Assembly (NCBI RefSeq): GCF_001612665.1
Contig: NZ_BDAX01000019.1
Location: 1-64,000 of the forward strand
DNA: 64,000 bases
Source: Nocardia alba NBRC 108234
GTDB taxonomy: Bacteria > Actinomycetota > Actinomycetes > Mycobacteriales > Mycobacteriaceae
Direction: 5' to 3'
Position numbers and translations under genes: made by a program. The stretch's first letter is position 1; every line of letters starts with the position of its first letter. Positions 1 to 8,527 of this stretch are shown piece by piece. The notes beneath the pieces are model-generated. The model saw only the letters and a list, made by a program, of their open reading frames with translations. It did no database searches and had not been told where the DNA came from.

Positions 1-167
1 CCCCTGGGTGCTCCTCATGGTTCAACACAGCGCGGGCGAAGCCCGGTCCTTGTGGATCGCCCCACTACCCAGAGGTCGCCATCAGTCCTCCGCACAAGCG
101 ATAGGCTCCGCGTAATCGCTGCGACAGCGGGCGCGACAACGCATCGGCGGGGTGCGGCCAGAAAGGG

Positions 168-1205
168 GTGGTTGTGGATACCGGCAAGGGCGCCGCGGAG
201 ACAGGGTCCGCAACCAAACGTCGGCCGGTCAGCGTCAATGGTCGTATTCTGCCCGCGAATTGGCGTACGGAGTTGCCTTCGAAGGTCGGCACGCGTGATC
301 GCATAGCCGAGTGGGCGGCACGTTATCCGCTGGTCACCGAGGTCGCGGGTGAGCTCCGCAGCGGTGAAATGCGCAAGGTCTTCTGGCGACGGCCCCGGGC
401 GCAGGCCGAAGATCTGTGGACGCGTAGGCCCAGCCGCGAGCGGGTGCGGCAGGTCCTGATCGAACGGCGTGTACTCATCGCCGGGATGCTCGCGGTCGCG
501 GTGTTCGTGGCGGCCGACGGACCGTTCGGCGGCGAGGTCGACGAGCGACCGCTGGCTCCGGGCGAAGCGCTCCACGTGGCCATCGCCTATCCCCCGCAAC
601 TGCTGCCCAACCCCCAGTCGGTGCGGCCCATGCTCGATGCCATCGCCGCGGGCGAGCAGCGCCGCGAAGCGCAGGTGGTCGCCGCGGCGGCCCGCGCCAC
701 TCTAGAACGCGCGAAGGCGGAGGCGGCGGCCGCGGCGTCGGGTGAATGGCAGGACTGGATGGGCCAGCGCGCCCCGGTGGTCCCCGGCGCGATGGTGCCC
801 GGCTCGACCCCATCCCTCGGCGGCTTCAGCCTGCCCGCGAAGGGCGTGTTCACCTCCGGTTTCGGTTCCCGCTGGGGCACCATGCACCGCGGCATCGACA
901 TCGCGGGCCCCATCGGCAGCCCCATCTACGCCGTCGCCGACGGCACGGTGGTGGAAGCGGGCCCGGCGCAGGGCTTCGGCCTCTGGGTCCGCATCCGCCA
1001 CGACGACGGCACCATCAGCATCTACGGCCACATGTACGACTTCTTCGTCTCCCAGGGCGAGCGCGTCCCCGCCGGAATGCAGATCGCGCGCATCGGCAAT
1101 CGCGGCGATTCCACCGGCCCGCACCTGCATTTCGAAATCGTGCAAAACGGTCAACACGTGGACCCGCAGGCCTGGCTCGCGCTGCACGGTTTGCGGCTGG
1201 ATTGA
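168..1205 (+). CDS. M23 (LytM-type) peptidoglycan endopeptidase, membrane anchored
   Basis: 345 aa with a GTG start. A basic cytoplasmic N-terminus of about 100 residues precedes one membrane segment (about 102-116), so the catalytic part lies outside the membrane. An Ala/Arg-rich helix (about 155-190) precedes a C-terminal LytM domain. The zinc ligands are visible as H240 and D244 (HRGID) and as HLH (H319, H321). The family cleaves peptide cross-links of the cell wall. The N-terminal third matches no domain I know. The upstream 167 bases hold no gene or riboswitch I could support. The function of the peptidase domain is secure; the physiological role is inferred. Confidence 0.88.
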   Translation: MVVDTGKGAAETGSATKRRPVSVNGRILPANWRTELPSKVGTRDRIAEWAARYPLVTEVAGELRSGEMRKVFWRRPRAQAEDLWTRRPSRERVRQVLIERRVLIAGMLAVAVFVAADGPFGGEVDERPLAPGEALHVAIAYPPQLLPNPQSVRPMLDAIAAGEQRREAQVVAAAARATLERAKAEAAAAASGEWQDWMGQRAPVVPGAMVPGSTPSLGGFSLPAKGVFTSGFGSRWGTMHRGIDIAGPIGSPIYAVADGTVVEAGPAQGFGLWVRIRHDDGTISIYGHMYDFFVSQGERVPAGMQIARIGNRGDSTGPHLHFEIVQNGQHVDPQAWLALHGLRLD

Positions 1206-1280
1206 CATCACGCCGAGACCACCTCGAACGTTACTGTGAAACCTGTCGAGTGATTTCCTCCGAATCGAAGCGAGGCAACC

Positions 1281-1463
1281 ATGGCAGGCAAGTTCGAGTT
1301 GTTCAAGGACAAGGGCGGAAAGTTCCGTTTCCACCTGAAGGCCGGTAACGGCGAAATCGTCCTCGAAAGTCAGGGTTACGAAAGCAAGGACGGCGCCAAG
1401 AAGGGCATCGCCTCCATTCAGACGAATGCTCCCGACGCCCAGGTCCTCGACCTCACCGCCTGA
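1281..1463 (+). CDS. DUF1508 (YegP-like) small protein
   Basis: 60 aa consisting of one DUF1508/YegP unit. It begins with KFELFKDKGGKFRFHLKAGN and continues with an ESQGY...KDGAKKGI segment, the standard signature. The family is small, soluble and of unknown biochemical function. Many members carry two tandem copies; this one carries one. It lies 75 bases after the M23 gene, with a purine-rich stretch before the ATG, and is followed by a perfect hairpin, so it is probably the last gene of its transcript. Confidence 0.85.
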   Translation: MAGKFELFKDKGGKFRFHLKAGNGEIVLESQGYESKDGAKKGIASIQTNAPDAQVLDLTA

Positions 1464-1504
1464 TCGGCGCGAGCGCGACAATTCGCGGACGCCTATTCTC
1501 CCGG

Positions 1505-1545
1505 TCGATCGTGATCAGCGATCGCACACCGCTGATCACGATCGA
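1505..1545. terminator. Perfect inverted repeat between convergent genes
   Basis: Two 16-base arms (1505-1520 and 1530-1545) are exact reverse complements around a 9-base loop. The element sits between the stop of the DUF1508 gene and the stop of purD, which run towards each other. There is no U-tract on either side. A bidirectional transcription stop is the simplest reading. Confidence 0.7.
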
Positions 1546-1550
1546 ACGAA

Positions 1551-2834
1551 TCAGCCCGCGACGCTGTTGCGTTCCGGAACGACAACCTCGGTCGCGCCGA
1601 TATCGGTCCGGAAATGGCTGCCGGGCAACTTGATTCCCGCGAGTCGCGCGTATGCCCGCTCCCGCGCCTGCGCGAGATCGGCACCGACGCCGACCACGTT
1701 CAGCACCCGCCCGCCCGCCGATACCAGCGCCTTGTCCGCGCGCTGGTCCGTCCCGGCGTGCAGCACCAGGGTCTCGCCCTCCAGCGCGCCGTCCTCGGCA
1801 CCGGTGATCACATCGCCGGTGCGCGGGCGCGCCGGATAGTTCTCGGCGGCGAGCACGACGGTGATCGCGGACCCGTCCTTCCAGCGCGGCGCGTCCACCT
1901 CGGCCAGGCGACCGGTCGCGGTGGCGTGCAGGAGTTCGGCGAACGGGCTGTCCAGCAGCGCGAGCACGGCCTGGGTCTCGGGATCGCCGAAGCGACAATT
2001 GAATTCGACGACAGCCGGGCCGTTCGTGCCGACCGCCAGGCCCGCGTACAGCAGGCCGGAGAACGAGCTGCCCCGCGCCACGAGCTCCGCGGCGACAGGC
2101 TTCACCACATCTTCGACGATCTCGGTCAGAGTCTCCGCCGGGAGCCACGGCAGCGGCGTGTAGGCGCCCATGCCGCCGGTGTTCGGGCCGGAATCGCCGT
2201 CACCGACCCGCTTGTGGTCCTGCGCGGGCAACAGCGGAATCACGGTCTCGCCGTCGACCAGGCAGAACAGCGACACTTCGGGCCCGTCGAGGAACGACTC
2301 CAGCAGCACCGGATGCCCCTGTTCGAGCAGCTCGGCGCCGTGATCGCGGGCCGCGCGCCGGTCGGCGGTCACCACCACGCCCTTGCCCGCGGCGAGCCCG
2401 TCGTCCTTGACCACCCAGGTCGGGCCGAAGCGGTCCAGCGCCGCGTCCAGCTCGGCCGGGTTGTCGACGATCTCGCTGTGCGCGGTCCGCACCCCGGCCA
2501 CCGCCATCACATCTTTCGCGAACGCCTTCGATCCTTCGATCCGCGCCGCGTCGGCCGACGGACCGAACACCGGGAAGCCGGCCGCGCGCACCACGTCGGC
2601 CACGCCGAGTACCAGCGGCACCTCGGGGCCGATCACCACCAGGTCGGCGGCTACTTCACCGGCCAACGCGGCGACGTCGTCGGCGGCGCAGGGATCGACC
2701 GGGCGCAGCTCGGCGTGCTGACCGATGCCCGGGTTGCCCGGGGCGGCGATCACCGCCGTCACGGACGGGTCCCGGCGTAGCGCCAGGACGAGGGCATGTT
2801 CACGGGCTCCGGAACCGATGACGAGTACGCGCAC
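1551..2834 (-). CDS. purD: Phosphoribosylamine-glycine ligase
   Basis: 427 aa, the normal length for PurD, with a GTG start. It joins glycine to 5-phosphoribosylamine with ATP to make GAR in purine synthesis. Visible motifs are the N-terminal GSGAREH loop, the ATP-grasp segment VVKDDGLAAGKGVVV and the metal-site stretch FNCRFGDPETQ. The gene stands alone on the minus strand, converging with the DUF1508 gene. Other purine genes are not in the window. Confidence 0.97.
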   Translation of the reverse strand: MRVLVIGSGAREHALVLALRRDPSVTAVIAAPGNPGIGQHAELRPVDPCAADDVAALAGEVAADLVVIGPEVPLVLGVADVVRAAGFPVFGPSADAARIEGSKAFAKDVMAVAGVRTAHSEIVDNPAELDAALDRFGPTWVVKDDGLAAGKGVVVTADRRAARDHGAELLEQGHPVLLESFLDGPEVSLFCLVDGETVIPLLPAQDHKRVGDGDSGPNTGGMGAYTPLPWLPAETLTEIVEDVVKPVAAELVARGSSFSGLLYAGLAVGTNGPAVVEFNCRFGDPETQAVLALLDSPFAELLHATATGRLAEVDAPRWKDGSAITVVLAAENYPARPRTGDVITGAEDGALEGETLVLHAGTDQRADKALVSAGGRVLNVVGVGADLAQARERAYARLAGIKLPGSHFRTDIGATEVVVPERNSVAG

Positions 2835-3050
2835 GGCCTCAGATTAGTCGCGCACCGCGCGCGTACTTCGCACGCCCCGACCGAGACGAGGTAGCGCTCT
2901 CGGGTAGCTCGAACCTCACCCACCACGAGTCCCCGCCGACCCGATGATCGGGCCGTGGCGATCCAGGTCAACCCTCGCGGCCCGGGTTCGATTGCGCCAC
3001 AATGGAACCAGGTGCGGCGCGGCAGCCGCCACCGAAACGGGGAGAACACC

Positions 3051-3428
3051 ATGGGCCTGCTCGACGGGATGATGGGCAACGCCGGCCGGGTAGATCCGGC
3101 GGCCGCCCAGCAGGAATACGCGAAGCTGTTCGGGCAGGGCGAGCAGGTGTACGCCGCGTTCATCCTGGTCCGCGACGCGATGCTGTTCACCAACCGCCGC
3201 CTGATCATGGTCGACAAACAGGGCGTCACCGGCCGCAAGGTCAGCTACCACTCCATCCCCTACCGGTCGATCAGCCACTTCACCGTCGAGACCGCAGGCA
3301 CCTTCGACCTCGACGCCGAGCTCTACATCTGGATCGGCAGCGGCGGCGACCCGGTCAAGCAGCGTTTCAACCGTCAGGTGGACATCTACGAGGTGCAGGG
3401 CATCCTGTCGCATTTCGTGTCGATCTAG
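3051..3428 (+). CDS. PH domain-containing protein (bPH/YvbH-like)
   Basis: 125 aa from the ATG preceded by a GGGGAG ribosome-binding site; an upstream in-frame extension has no such site. After an N-terminal region beginning MGLLDGMMGN, it forms a bacterial PH-like fold with LFTNRRLIMVDKQG, YRSISHFTVETAGTFDLDAE and a C-terminal helix. No membrane segment is visible. The family probably binds proteins or lipids; no function is assigned. It ends 14 bases before the HIT gene and is probably co-transcribed with it. Confidence 0.8.
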   Translation: MGLLDGMMGNAGRVDPAAAQQEYAKLFGQGEQVYAAFILVRDAMLFTNRRLIMVDKQGVTGRKVSYHSIPYRSISHFTVETAGTFDLDAELYIWIGSGGDPVKQRFNRQVDIYEVQGILSHFVSI

Positions 3429-3442
3429 CTACGCTCACCGGT

Positions 3443-3868
3443 ATGGCATCCGTCTTCAGCGCGATCATCGCAGGTCAGATCCCCGGTCGCTTCGTCTGGG
3501 AGGACGATGAGTTCGTCGGCTTCCTCACCATCGCCCCCGTCACCCAGGGCCACACCCTCATCGTCCCGCGCGCGGAGATCGACCACTGGCAGGACGTGGA
3601 ACCCGCTGTGGCGGCCGCGATGATGGGCGTGGCCCAGAAGATCGGCCGAGCCGTCCGCGTCGCCTTCGACGCCCCCCGCGCCGGCCTGCTCATCGCTGGC
3701 CTCGAGGTCCCCCACCTGCACACCCACGTCTTCCCCGCCTACTCCATGGGCGACTTCGACATCTCGGGCGCGAACACCGACCCCACCGCCGAATCCCTCG
3801 ACGAAGCCCAGACCAAGATCAAGACCGCCCTGCGCGACCTCGGCTACGGAGCGAACGTCCCAGCCTGA
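3443..3868 (+). CDS. HIT family nucleotide hydrolase/transferase
   Basis: 141 aa from the ATG at MASVFSAIIAGQIPGR, a typical HIT start (xxxIFCKIIxGEIP). The catalytic HLHTHV triad (H91, H93, H95) is intact. Family members hydrolyse AMP-lysine, AMP-NH2 or dinucleotide polyphosphates. The exact substrate cannot be read from the sequence. An open frame continues upstream of this start, but it overlaps the PH-domain gene and does not look like protein. Confidence 0.92.
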   Translation: MASVFSAIIAGQIPGRFVWEDDEFVGFLTIAPVTQGHTLIVPRAEIDHWQDVEPAVAAAMMGVAQKIGRAVRVAFDAPRAGLLIAGLEVPHLHTHVFPAYSMGDFDISGANTDPTAESLDEAQTKIKTALRDLGYGANVPA

Positions 3869-3949
3869 GTTCCGCCCCCGATGGAACCGAAACGACCCGA
3901 CTCGCGTCTAAGACATCGAGTGGTCGTTGTGCGCGAAAGAGGAGAGACG

Positions 3950-4471
3950 ATGCGACTGGTTGGCTTTGCCGCCGGGGTGTGCGCTGTACTGGCGCTCGCC
4001 GGATGTTCCAAAGCGGTCGACGGGCAGCCCGAGGCCAGCGGGGCGCCGCTGACCAAGGAGCAACTGTTCGATCCCTGCACGGTGTCGGACAGTGTGCTGC
4101 GGGCGGCGGGTCTTGATCTCGCATCGAAGGACAGCAACTTGTTCTCGGTCCCCCGTGCCGAGTGGAAGGGGTGTGGCTGGCGTGCGGATGGTTACTTCGT
4201 ATCGTTCATGTCGACGGTTTACACCACTGAGGAAATCCGCTCGAATGAGCGATATCACGGCTTCAAAGATGTGACGGTCATGGATCGAAACGGCCTCCAG
4301 TTCTACATCGGCAACGAGACACCCCCAGTAGAGTGCGAAATCGCATTTGATACCACACAGGGCCGAGCACTCGTTAATGCGAGCAAATTCGTAGATAGTA
4401 AATCGACGACCGACCCATGCGCCCTAGCTGCGAACGCGGCCCCGCATTTCGTGGGTTCTATTCCACGCTGA
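3950..4471 (+). CDS. DUF3558 family lipoprotein
   Basis: 173 aa. The ATG follows a GGAGAG site. The signal peptide ends in a good lipobox (LALAGC, Cys21). The mature part carries DPCTV, a GCGW motif and a later DPC, the paired Cys pattern of the DUF3558 lipoproteins that are abundant in Nocardia. It heads a cassette with Esx/PE-like, PPE-like and EspG-like genes, so it may be the surface partner of a secreted complex (inference). The 3' third is clearly more AT-rich than its neighbours. Function is unknown. Confidence 0.82.
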   Translation: MRLVGFAAGVCAVLALAGCSKAVDGQPEASGAPLTKEQLFDPCTVSDSVLRAAGLDLASKDSNLFSVPRAEWKGCGWRADGYFVSFMSTVYTTEEIRSNERYHGFKDVTVMDRNGLQFYIGNETPPVECEIAFDTTQGRALVNASKFVDSKSTTDPCALAANAAPHFVGSIPR

Positions 4472-4507
4472 TCGTGGTCCATATCAACCGGGGAGACAAG
4501 TACAGCA

Positions 4508-4900
4508 ATGGCAGAAATGAATGCGCTAGCAAAAGACTTTCAGACTTTGGCGGGCGAAGCAGCTTCGGGACAACTAATAATTGAATATGACGCGGCGGAG
4601 CGTTGCGCGAAATGGTGCGATGACTATATAAACGATCTACGAAGCCTTTCTGCGCGCACAAGGAGGATGGTCGACGCCGACTCCTTCGGCAGCCTCAACT
4701 CCGCCAAGACCCTCGCAAAGAAGTTTGCAGACCTGGCCGATGGAGGCGAAGGCACCGGCTCCTATCTCGACGCAGCCCGGCAGCACATCGAGATACTGAC
4801 GCAGATGGCCGACATGTACCGCAAAGCCGGTACCGCGTACAAGAACTGCGACGAAGCTACCCAGCTCGCCATCAAGCAACAAATCAACAAAATAGACTGA
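4508..4900 (+). CDS. Esx/PE-like small type VII secretion substrate
   Basis: 130 aa, mostly helical, with no signal peptide. The C-terminal region has a YxxxD motif (Y111 to D115), the known export signal of type VII secretion heterodimers. A canonical WXG is not present; a helix-turn-helix hairpin is likely from the pattern around residues 60-85. It ends 13 bases before the PPE-like gene, as expected for an obligate secreted pair. The first 150 bases are AT-rich with codons unusual for this window (cta, ata, aat). Assignment rests on the motif, size and neighbours. Confidence 0.65.
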   Translation: MAEMNALAKDFQTLAGEAASGQLIIEYDAAERCAKWCDDYINDLRSLSARTRRMVDADSFGSLNSAKTLAKKFADLADGGEGTGSYLDAARQHIEILTQMADMYRKAGTAYKNCDEATQLAIKQQINKID

Positions 4901-4913
4901 ATCCGGGGGGAAA

Positions 4914-6302
4914 ATGACATTCTCAGATTTCATGAGCAAACTGGGCAGCGTCGCATTGACAGCGTCGAGCCCGTCCAGAATTAGCGACCGAATCGGCTCG
5001 CTGTTCGATTCCGACGTGTCCGCCACACAGTCGGAGCTGGACGCCCAGGCCGCCGGTGACAGCGCACGGACCCGCATCTACGCCGAGAATTCGAGCCTCG
5101 CCAGCGGATTCACTGGCGAGTACACCCCGCAGGTCGTGCCGCCCGTCATGGAACCATTCACTACCATGAGTCATTCGGACATCATGAAATTTGTCGAGTC
5201 GATCAAGCCCGAGACAATGAGCACCAGTGTCCAAGCCTGGCGACAATTGGCAACCGACACCACAACGAAAGCCACGGCCTTCCACGACAACATCCAGAAG
5301 GAAATGGAACGAGGTTGGTCGGGAAGTGCAGCGAGCCAAGCGCTGGCGAGCACCAAAAGCTACCTTGCCGAAGTGCACAAGGTCGACCAAGCCGCCTCCC
5401 TCATCGGCAACAAGATGGAAGAGGCGTATTCCGGCTTCAATCAGGTGAAGTACTCGGTACCGCATGAGTCCGACAAGCAGAGCAGCACCGTGGGCGGAGC
5501 GGTCTTTTCCGCCCTCGCGTCAGCGATTGCGCCCGGCGCCGGTACCGTCACTTCCCTCATCATGGACAGCACCAGCGCCGGCCGCTCCGACGCCGCCCAG
5601 GCAGCGGCTCGCCAGGTGATGGAGACCGTCTACAAACCTGTCGCGCAACAGTCCGACACGCAGGTCCCGAAGGTGCCCGAGCCATCGAAACCCCAGTCCG
5701 ACAAGCCGACTGGCGATACCTCCAAAGACAAGCCGACGGGTACGACCACCGACAAACCCAACGGCACCACCACCAAGCCGAGCACCGACGACACCACCCC
5801 CTCCACCACGGAGGAGCCGGAATCCCCCACTACCACCGACCCCGGTGACGACGACACCACCGACGACCAGACGACCGACGACACCACGGACGACGACACC
5901 ACCGCCGCCTCGACAACCCCGGAAACCCCCACCACCACGACCCCATCGGGCACCACCCCTGGTACGACCCCGGCGGGCACGTCCCCCGGCGGACTCGGCT
6001 CGGGCGGCGGAGCGGGCGCGGGTGCTGGTGGCGGAGCCGGCGCGGGCACGCCCGGCGCGGCTGTCCCCGGTACCGCCGGTCAGAAGCAGGCCGTCGGCGC
6101 GGGAGCTGGCGCGGGTTCCGGTGCGTCGTCGGGCCGTTCCGGCATGTCCGGGATGGGCGGCATGGGTGCCCCGGGCGCGCGCGGCGGCGGCAAGGACGAC
6201 GAGAACGAGCACCAGGCCCCCGACTACCTGCGCGGCGTCCACGAAGAACTGCTCGGCCCCGAACGCCTGCACGTCCCGCCGGTGATCGGCGGCGACGCAT
6301 GA
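4914..6302 (+). CDS. PPE-like type VII secreted protein with Thr/Pro- and Gly/Ala-rich tail
   Basis: 462 aa. Residues 80-210 are helical with a WSG turn (W135-G137), like the WXG hairpin of PPE/ESX proteins. Residues about 250-360 are a Thr/Asp/Pro/Lys-rich low-complexity linker. Residues about 360-425 are Gly/Ala-rich. A conserved-looking end follows (APDYLRGVHEELLGPERLHV, then PPVIGGDA), which I recall from Nocardia PPE-like proteins. It overlaps the EspG-like gene by four bases (ATGA). It is probably exported with the preceding small protein; no YxxxD lies at the expected place here, so the partner would carry the signal. Confidence 0.72.
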   Translation: MTFSDFMSKLGSVALTASSPSRISDRIGSLFDSDVSATQSELDAQAAGDSARTRIYAENSSLASGFTGEYTPQVVPPVMEPFTTMSHSDIMKFVESIKPETMSTSVQAWRQLATDTTTKATAFHDNIQKEMERGWSGSAASQALASTKSYLAEVHKVDQAASLIGNKMEEAYSGFNQVKYSVPHESDKQSSTVGGAVFSALASAIAPGAGTVTSLIMDSTSAGRSDAAQAAARQVMETVYKPVAQQSDTQVPKVPEPSKPQSDKPTGDTSKDKPTGTTTDKPNGTTTKPSTDDTTPSTTEEPESPTTTDPGDDDTTDDQTTDDTTDDDTTAASTTPETPTTTTPSGTTPGTTPAGTSPGGLGSGGGAGAGAGGGAGAGTPGAAVPGTAGQKQAVGAGAGAGSGASSGRSGMSGMGGMGAPGARGGGKDDENEHQAPDYLRGVHEELLGPERLHVPPVIGGDA

Positions 6303-7054
6303 CCGACTCCTGGGAGTTGACCCCCTTCGAATTCTGGGTCGCCTGGGAAACGCTCGGCCGCGACCGCATGCCCTGGCCCCTCACCTTCACCGCGGGTGTC
6401 GAAACCCAGGTCGAGTTCGACCTGGAGTGCCGTCGCGCCGCGGATTCACTGATCGCCAAAATGGGCACCGACGAGTCCCTCTACCACGCCTTACACGCCC
6501 TGGCGCACCCCGAGATCCGCGTGGAACTGTTCGGCCACCGCTTCGACGGCCGCACCCGAATGGTCCGCGCCTGCGCGACCACCGAGGCGAGCAACGGCGT
6601 GGTCGCCGCCCAACTCCCCGGCCCCGAATACGGCCAGGGCGGCAACATCCTGATCTCGCTACGCCCGGCCCACGCCATCGTCACCCGCCTGCTGGCCATC
6701 CTCCCGAAAACCCCCGCGGGCACCACCGGCGGCTTCAACGTCCACCGCGACGACTTCACCACCACCCCCGACCCCTACGCCCGCCACCGCACCCCCGCCG
6801 AACAAGCCCTCAAATTCCTCAAACGCCCCTTCTCCACCTACGCGGAATTCCGCGTGGCCACCGGCCCAGCCCTGGACGGCTGGCAAGAAGGCGGCACCAC
6901 CCTCCAACTCGTCGACTACACCGACGACGGCCGCTACCTCATCCACGAAGGCGAACGAGTAGAGGTAACCCCCACCACCCCCGACCGAATAGAAGCCCAC
7001 CTCCACCACCTGATCGAGAAAGCCACCGCCACCACCCGCCAATCAGCCTGGTAG
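6299..7054 (+). CDS. ESX secretion-associated chaperone, EspG family
   Basis: 251 aa. It opens with WELTPFEFWVAWETLGRD followed by a P-x-P-L stretch, the standard opening of actinobacterial EspG proteins. In mycobacteria EspG is the cytosolic chaperone that binds the PPE tip of PE-PPE dimers and directs them to their ESX system. Its four-base overlap with the PPE-like gene supports that pairing here. No ESX core components (EccB-E, MycP) occur in the window, so the cassette must use a secretion machine encoded elsewhere. Confidence 0.85.
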   Translation: MTDSWELTPFEFWVAWETLGRDRMPWPLTFTAGVETQVEFDLECRRAADSLIAKMGTDESLYHALHALAHPEIRVELFGHRFDGRTRMVRACATTEASNGVVAAQLPGPEYGQGGNILISLRPAHAIVTRLLAILPKTPAGTTGGFNVHRDDFTTTPDPYARHRTPAEQALKFLKRPFSTYAEFRVATGPALDGWQEGGTTLQLVDYTDDGRYLIHEGERVEVTPTTPDRIEAHLHHLIEKATATTRQSAW

Positions 7055-7076
7055 GCAACAGCACTGATCGAAATAT

Positions 7077-7130
7077 CCACAGTGGAAATCGTGTACAGCC
7101 CGGGGTGTCTGCACACGATTTCCACTGTGG
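7077..7130. terminator. 18-bp perfect inverted repeat after the T7SS cassette
   Basis: Arms 7077-7094 and 7113-7130 are exact reverse complements around an 18-base GC-rich loop, starting 23 bases after the EspG-like stop. No T-run follows. It probably ends the cassette transcript. Its length and perfection also allow a regulatory or mobile-element origin. Confidence 0.6.
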
Positions 7131-7266
7131 GGAGTATCGGACTCACCTTGTTCGACGGCGATCGCGATGGCCGCACGCAGCAGATTGGCTATGGTGGACA
7201 GCAGCTGATCCGAGGAGGGAATTTGCCGCGCTCACAGACCGGCGGCTGGTTCCAGCACACCGGCCG

Positions 7267-8280
7267 ATGAACACTCCGCTGCTGCACCAACGCTTTCCGC
7301 GCCTGCGCGAAACCCTGCCGCATATCGGACTGAGCTCCGGCCCGACACCGGTTCGCCCGCTCGATGCGCTGCCTGCCGGTCACGCGCCGGTCTGGCTCAA
7401 AGACGACTCCGCGTTCGGTGACGGCGGGTGGGGTGGCAACAAAGTCCGCAAGCTGGAATGGATTCTTCCCGAAGCACACCGGCGCGGCTCACGGACGATC
7501 CTGACCGTCGGCGGATTGGGTACGAATTGGGGACTTGCCGTTGCCCTGTACGCACGTGACCACGGACTCGGCACCGCGCTCGCCCTCGTCGACCAGCCCG
7601 TGGACGAGCACGTCCGCGCACAGCTGAGCCGACTTGAGAACAGTGGCGCCGCGCTGCATTTCACCCATTCGAAGACGCGGACCGTCCTCACCGCGCCGAT
7701 ACTGCTCGCCCGGCACACCAGCGGTGGGCATCCGCCCTACTACCTGCCGCCCGGCGGATCCTCACCGATCGGCGTCCTCGGATACGTCGAAGCCGCGCTC
7801 GAATTGGCCGGACAAGTACACCGCGGCGAGCTACCCGAGCCCACTCACCTCGTGACCGCCGTCGGATCCGGCGGCACGATCGCGGGGCTGCAACTCGGTT
7901 TGCGGATGGCGGGCCTGACGACCAGAGCCGTCGGTATCGTCGTCAACGACACGCTGCGGTTGGACCCGGCGACTATCACCCGGCTCGCCCGCCGCACCGC
8001 GCGACTGCTGCGTCAGCGAGGCGCGGACCTGTCCGATCTCGAACCGCGACGCGAGGACATCGACATCGTCACCGACTGGCTCGGCAGCGGCTACGGCCAC
8101 CCCACGCCGGAAGGCGAACGCGCCCAAACCTTGTCAGCCGACCGAGAGCACCTGCACCTCGAACCCGTCTATACCGCCAAAGCCATGGCGGCACTGCTGG
8201 CGATGAACGAACAGGGCGTCTTCGGCGACGGCCCCGTCCTCTACCTCAACACGAACGGGCCGCGACAACCGAGCGAGTAG
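7267..8280 (+). CDS. PLP-dependent D-cysteine desulfhydrase / ACC deaminase family
   Basis: 337 aa from the ATG at MNTPLLHQRFPRLRETLPHI; an open frame runs much further upstream but overlaps the EspG-like gene. The PLP lysine is K59 in GGNKVRKLEW, the family signature. A phosphate-binding loop (VGSGGTIAGLQLGL) follows. Members cleave D-cysteine or 1-aminocyclopropane-1-carboxylate to an ammonia-releasing product. Which substrate is used cannot be decided by eye. It is a stand-alone gene, followed by a degraded region. Confidence 0.85.
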   Translation: MNTPLLHQRFPRLRETLPHIGLSSGPTPVRPLDALPAGHAPVWLKDDSAFGDGGWGGNKVRKLEWILPEAHRRGSRTILTVGGLGTNWGLAVALYARDHGLGTALALVDQPVDEHVRAQLSRLENSGAALHFTHSKTRTVLTAPILLARHTSGGHPPYYLPPGGSSPIGVLGYVEAALELAGQVHRGELPEPTHLVTAVGSGGTIAGLQLGLRMAGLTTRAVGIVVNDTLRLDPATITRLARRTARLLRQRGADLSDLEPRREDIDIVTDWLGSGYGHPTPEGERAQTLSADREHLHLEPVYTAKAMAALLAMNEQGVFGDGPVLYLNTNGPRQPSE

Positions 8281-8410
8281 CTGCGCGCCCCGGGACAACG
8301 CCGTACATCGGCGAGAGGACGACTTCGTCCGATCGGAGCAGCAGGGAGTACCTCAGCTGTACGAAAACTGGTACGGCACAATTATCGCGTACAACAAGGG
8401 GAATTCGATG

Positions 8411-8476
8411 AGGCGGACCTCGCCTCAGCGCTGCGCCCCAGCCCGCGAAGCAGATCGCGCGGGCGGCGTGCCAGTC
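8411..8476 (-). pseudogene. Fragment duplicated from an ECF42-type sigma factor gene
   Basis: About 65 bases closely match the 3' part of the intact sigma gene at 8947-9012 (encoding the WHAARADLLRRLGR region), with a one-base deletion that breaks the frame and several substitutions. Flanking bases show no convincing similarity. It is the remains of a second, paralogous sigma gene or a partial duplication. Confidence 0.65.
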
Positions 8477-8527
8477 GCGACCGCCTGAATTTTGCGAGGG
8501 CAGCCTGTGTATTCGGGCTGTCACCCA

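Noticed and set aside
1..167. Possible c-di-AMP (ydaO) riboswitch before the M23 gene
   Set aside because: Such riboswitches often precede cell-wall hydrolases, but I could not find the conserved core in these bases.
15..599. Long minus-strand frame antisense to the M23 gene
   Set aside because: High-GC shadow; no ribosome-binding site, Arg/Pro/Ala-rich product, and the plus strand encodes a clear peptidase.
2835..3050. tRNA-like stretch (gggttcgattgc) between purD and the PH-domain gene
   Set aside because: Only a T-loop-like string; no acceptor, D or anticodon stems can be paired.
6427..7266. Plus-strand frame running into the desulfhydrase gene
   Set aside because: It overlaps the EspG-like gene in another frame and gives an Arg/Pro/His-rich product; the real start is at 7267.
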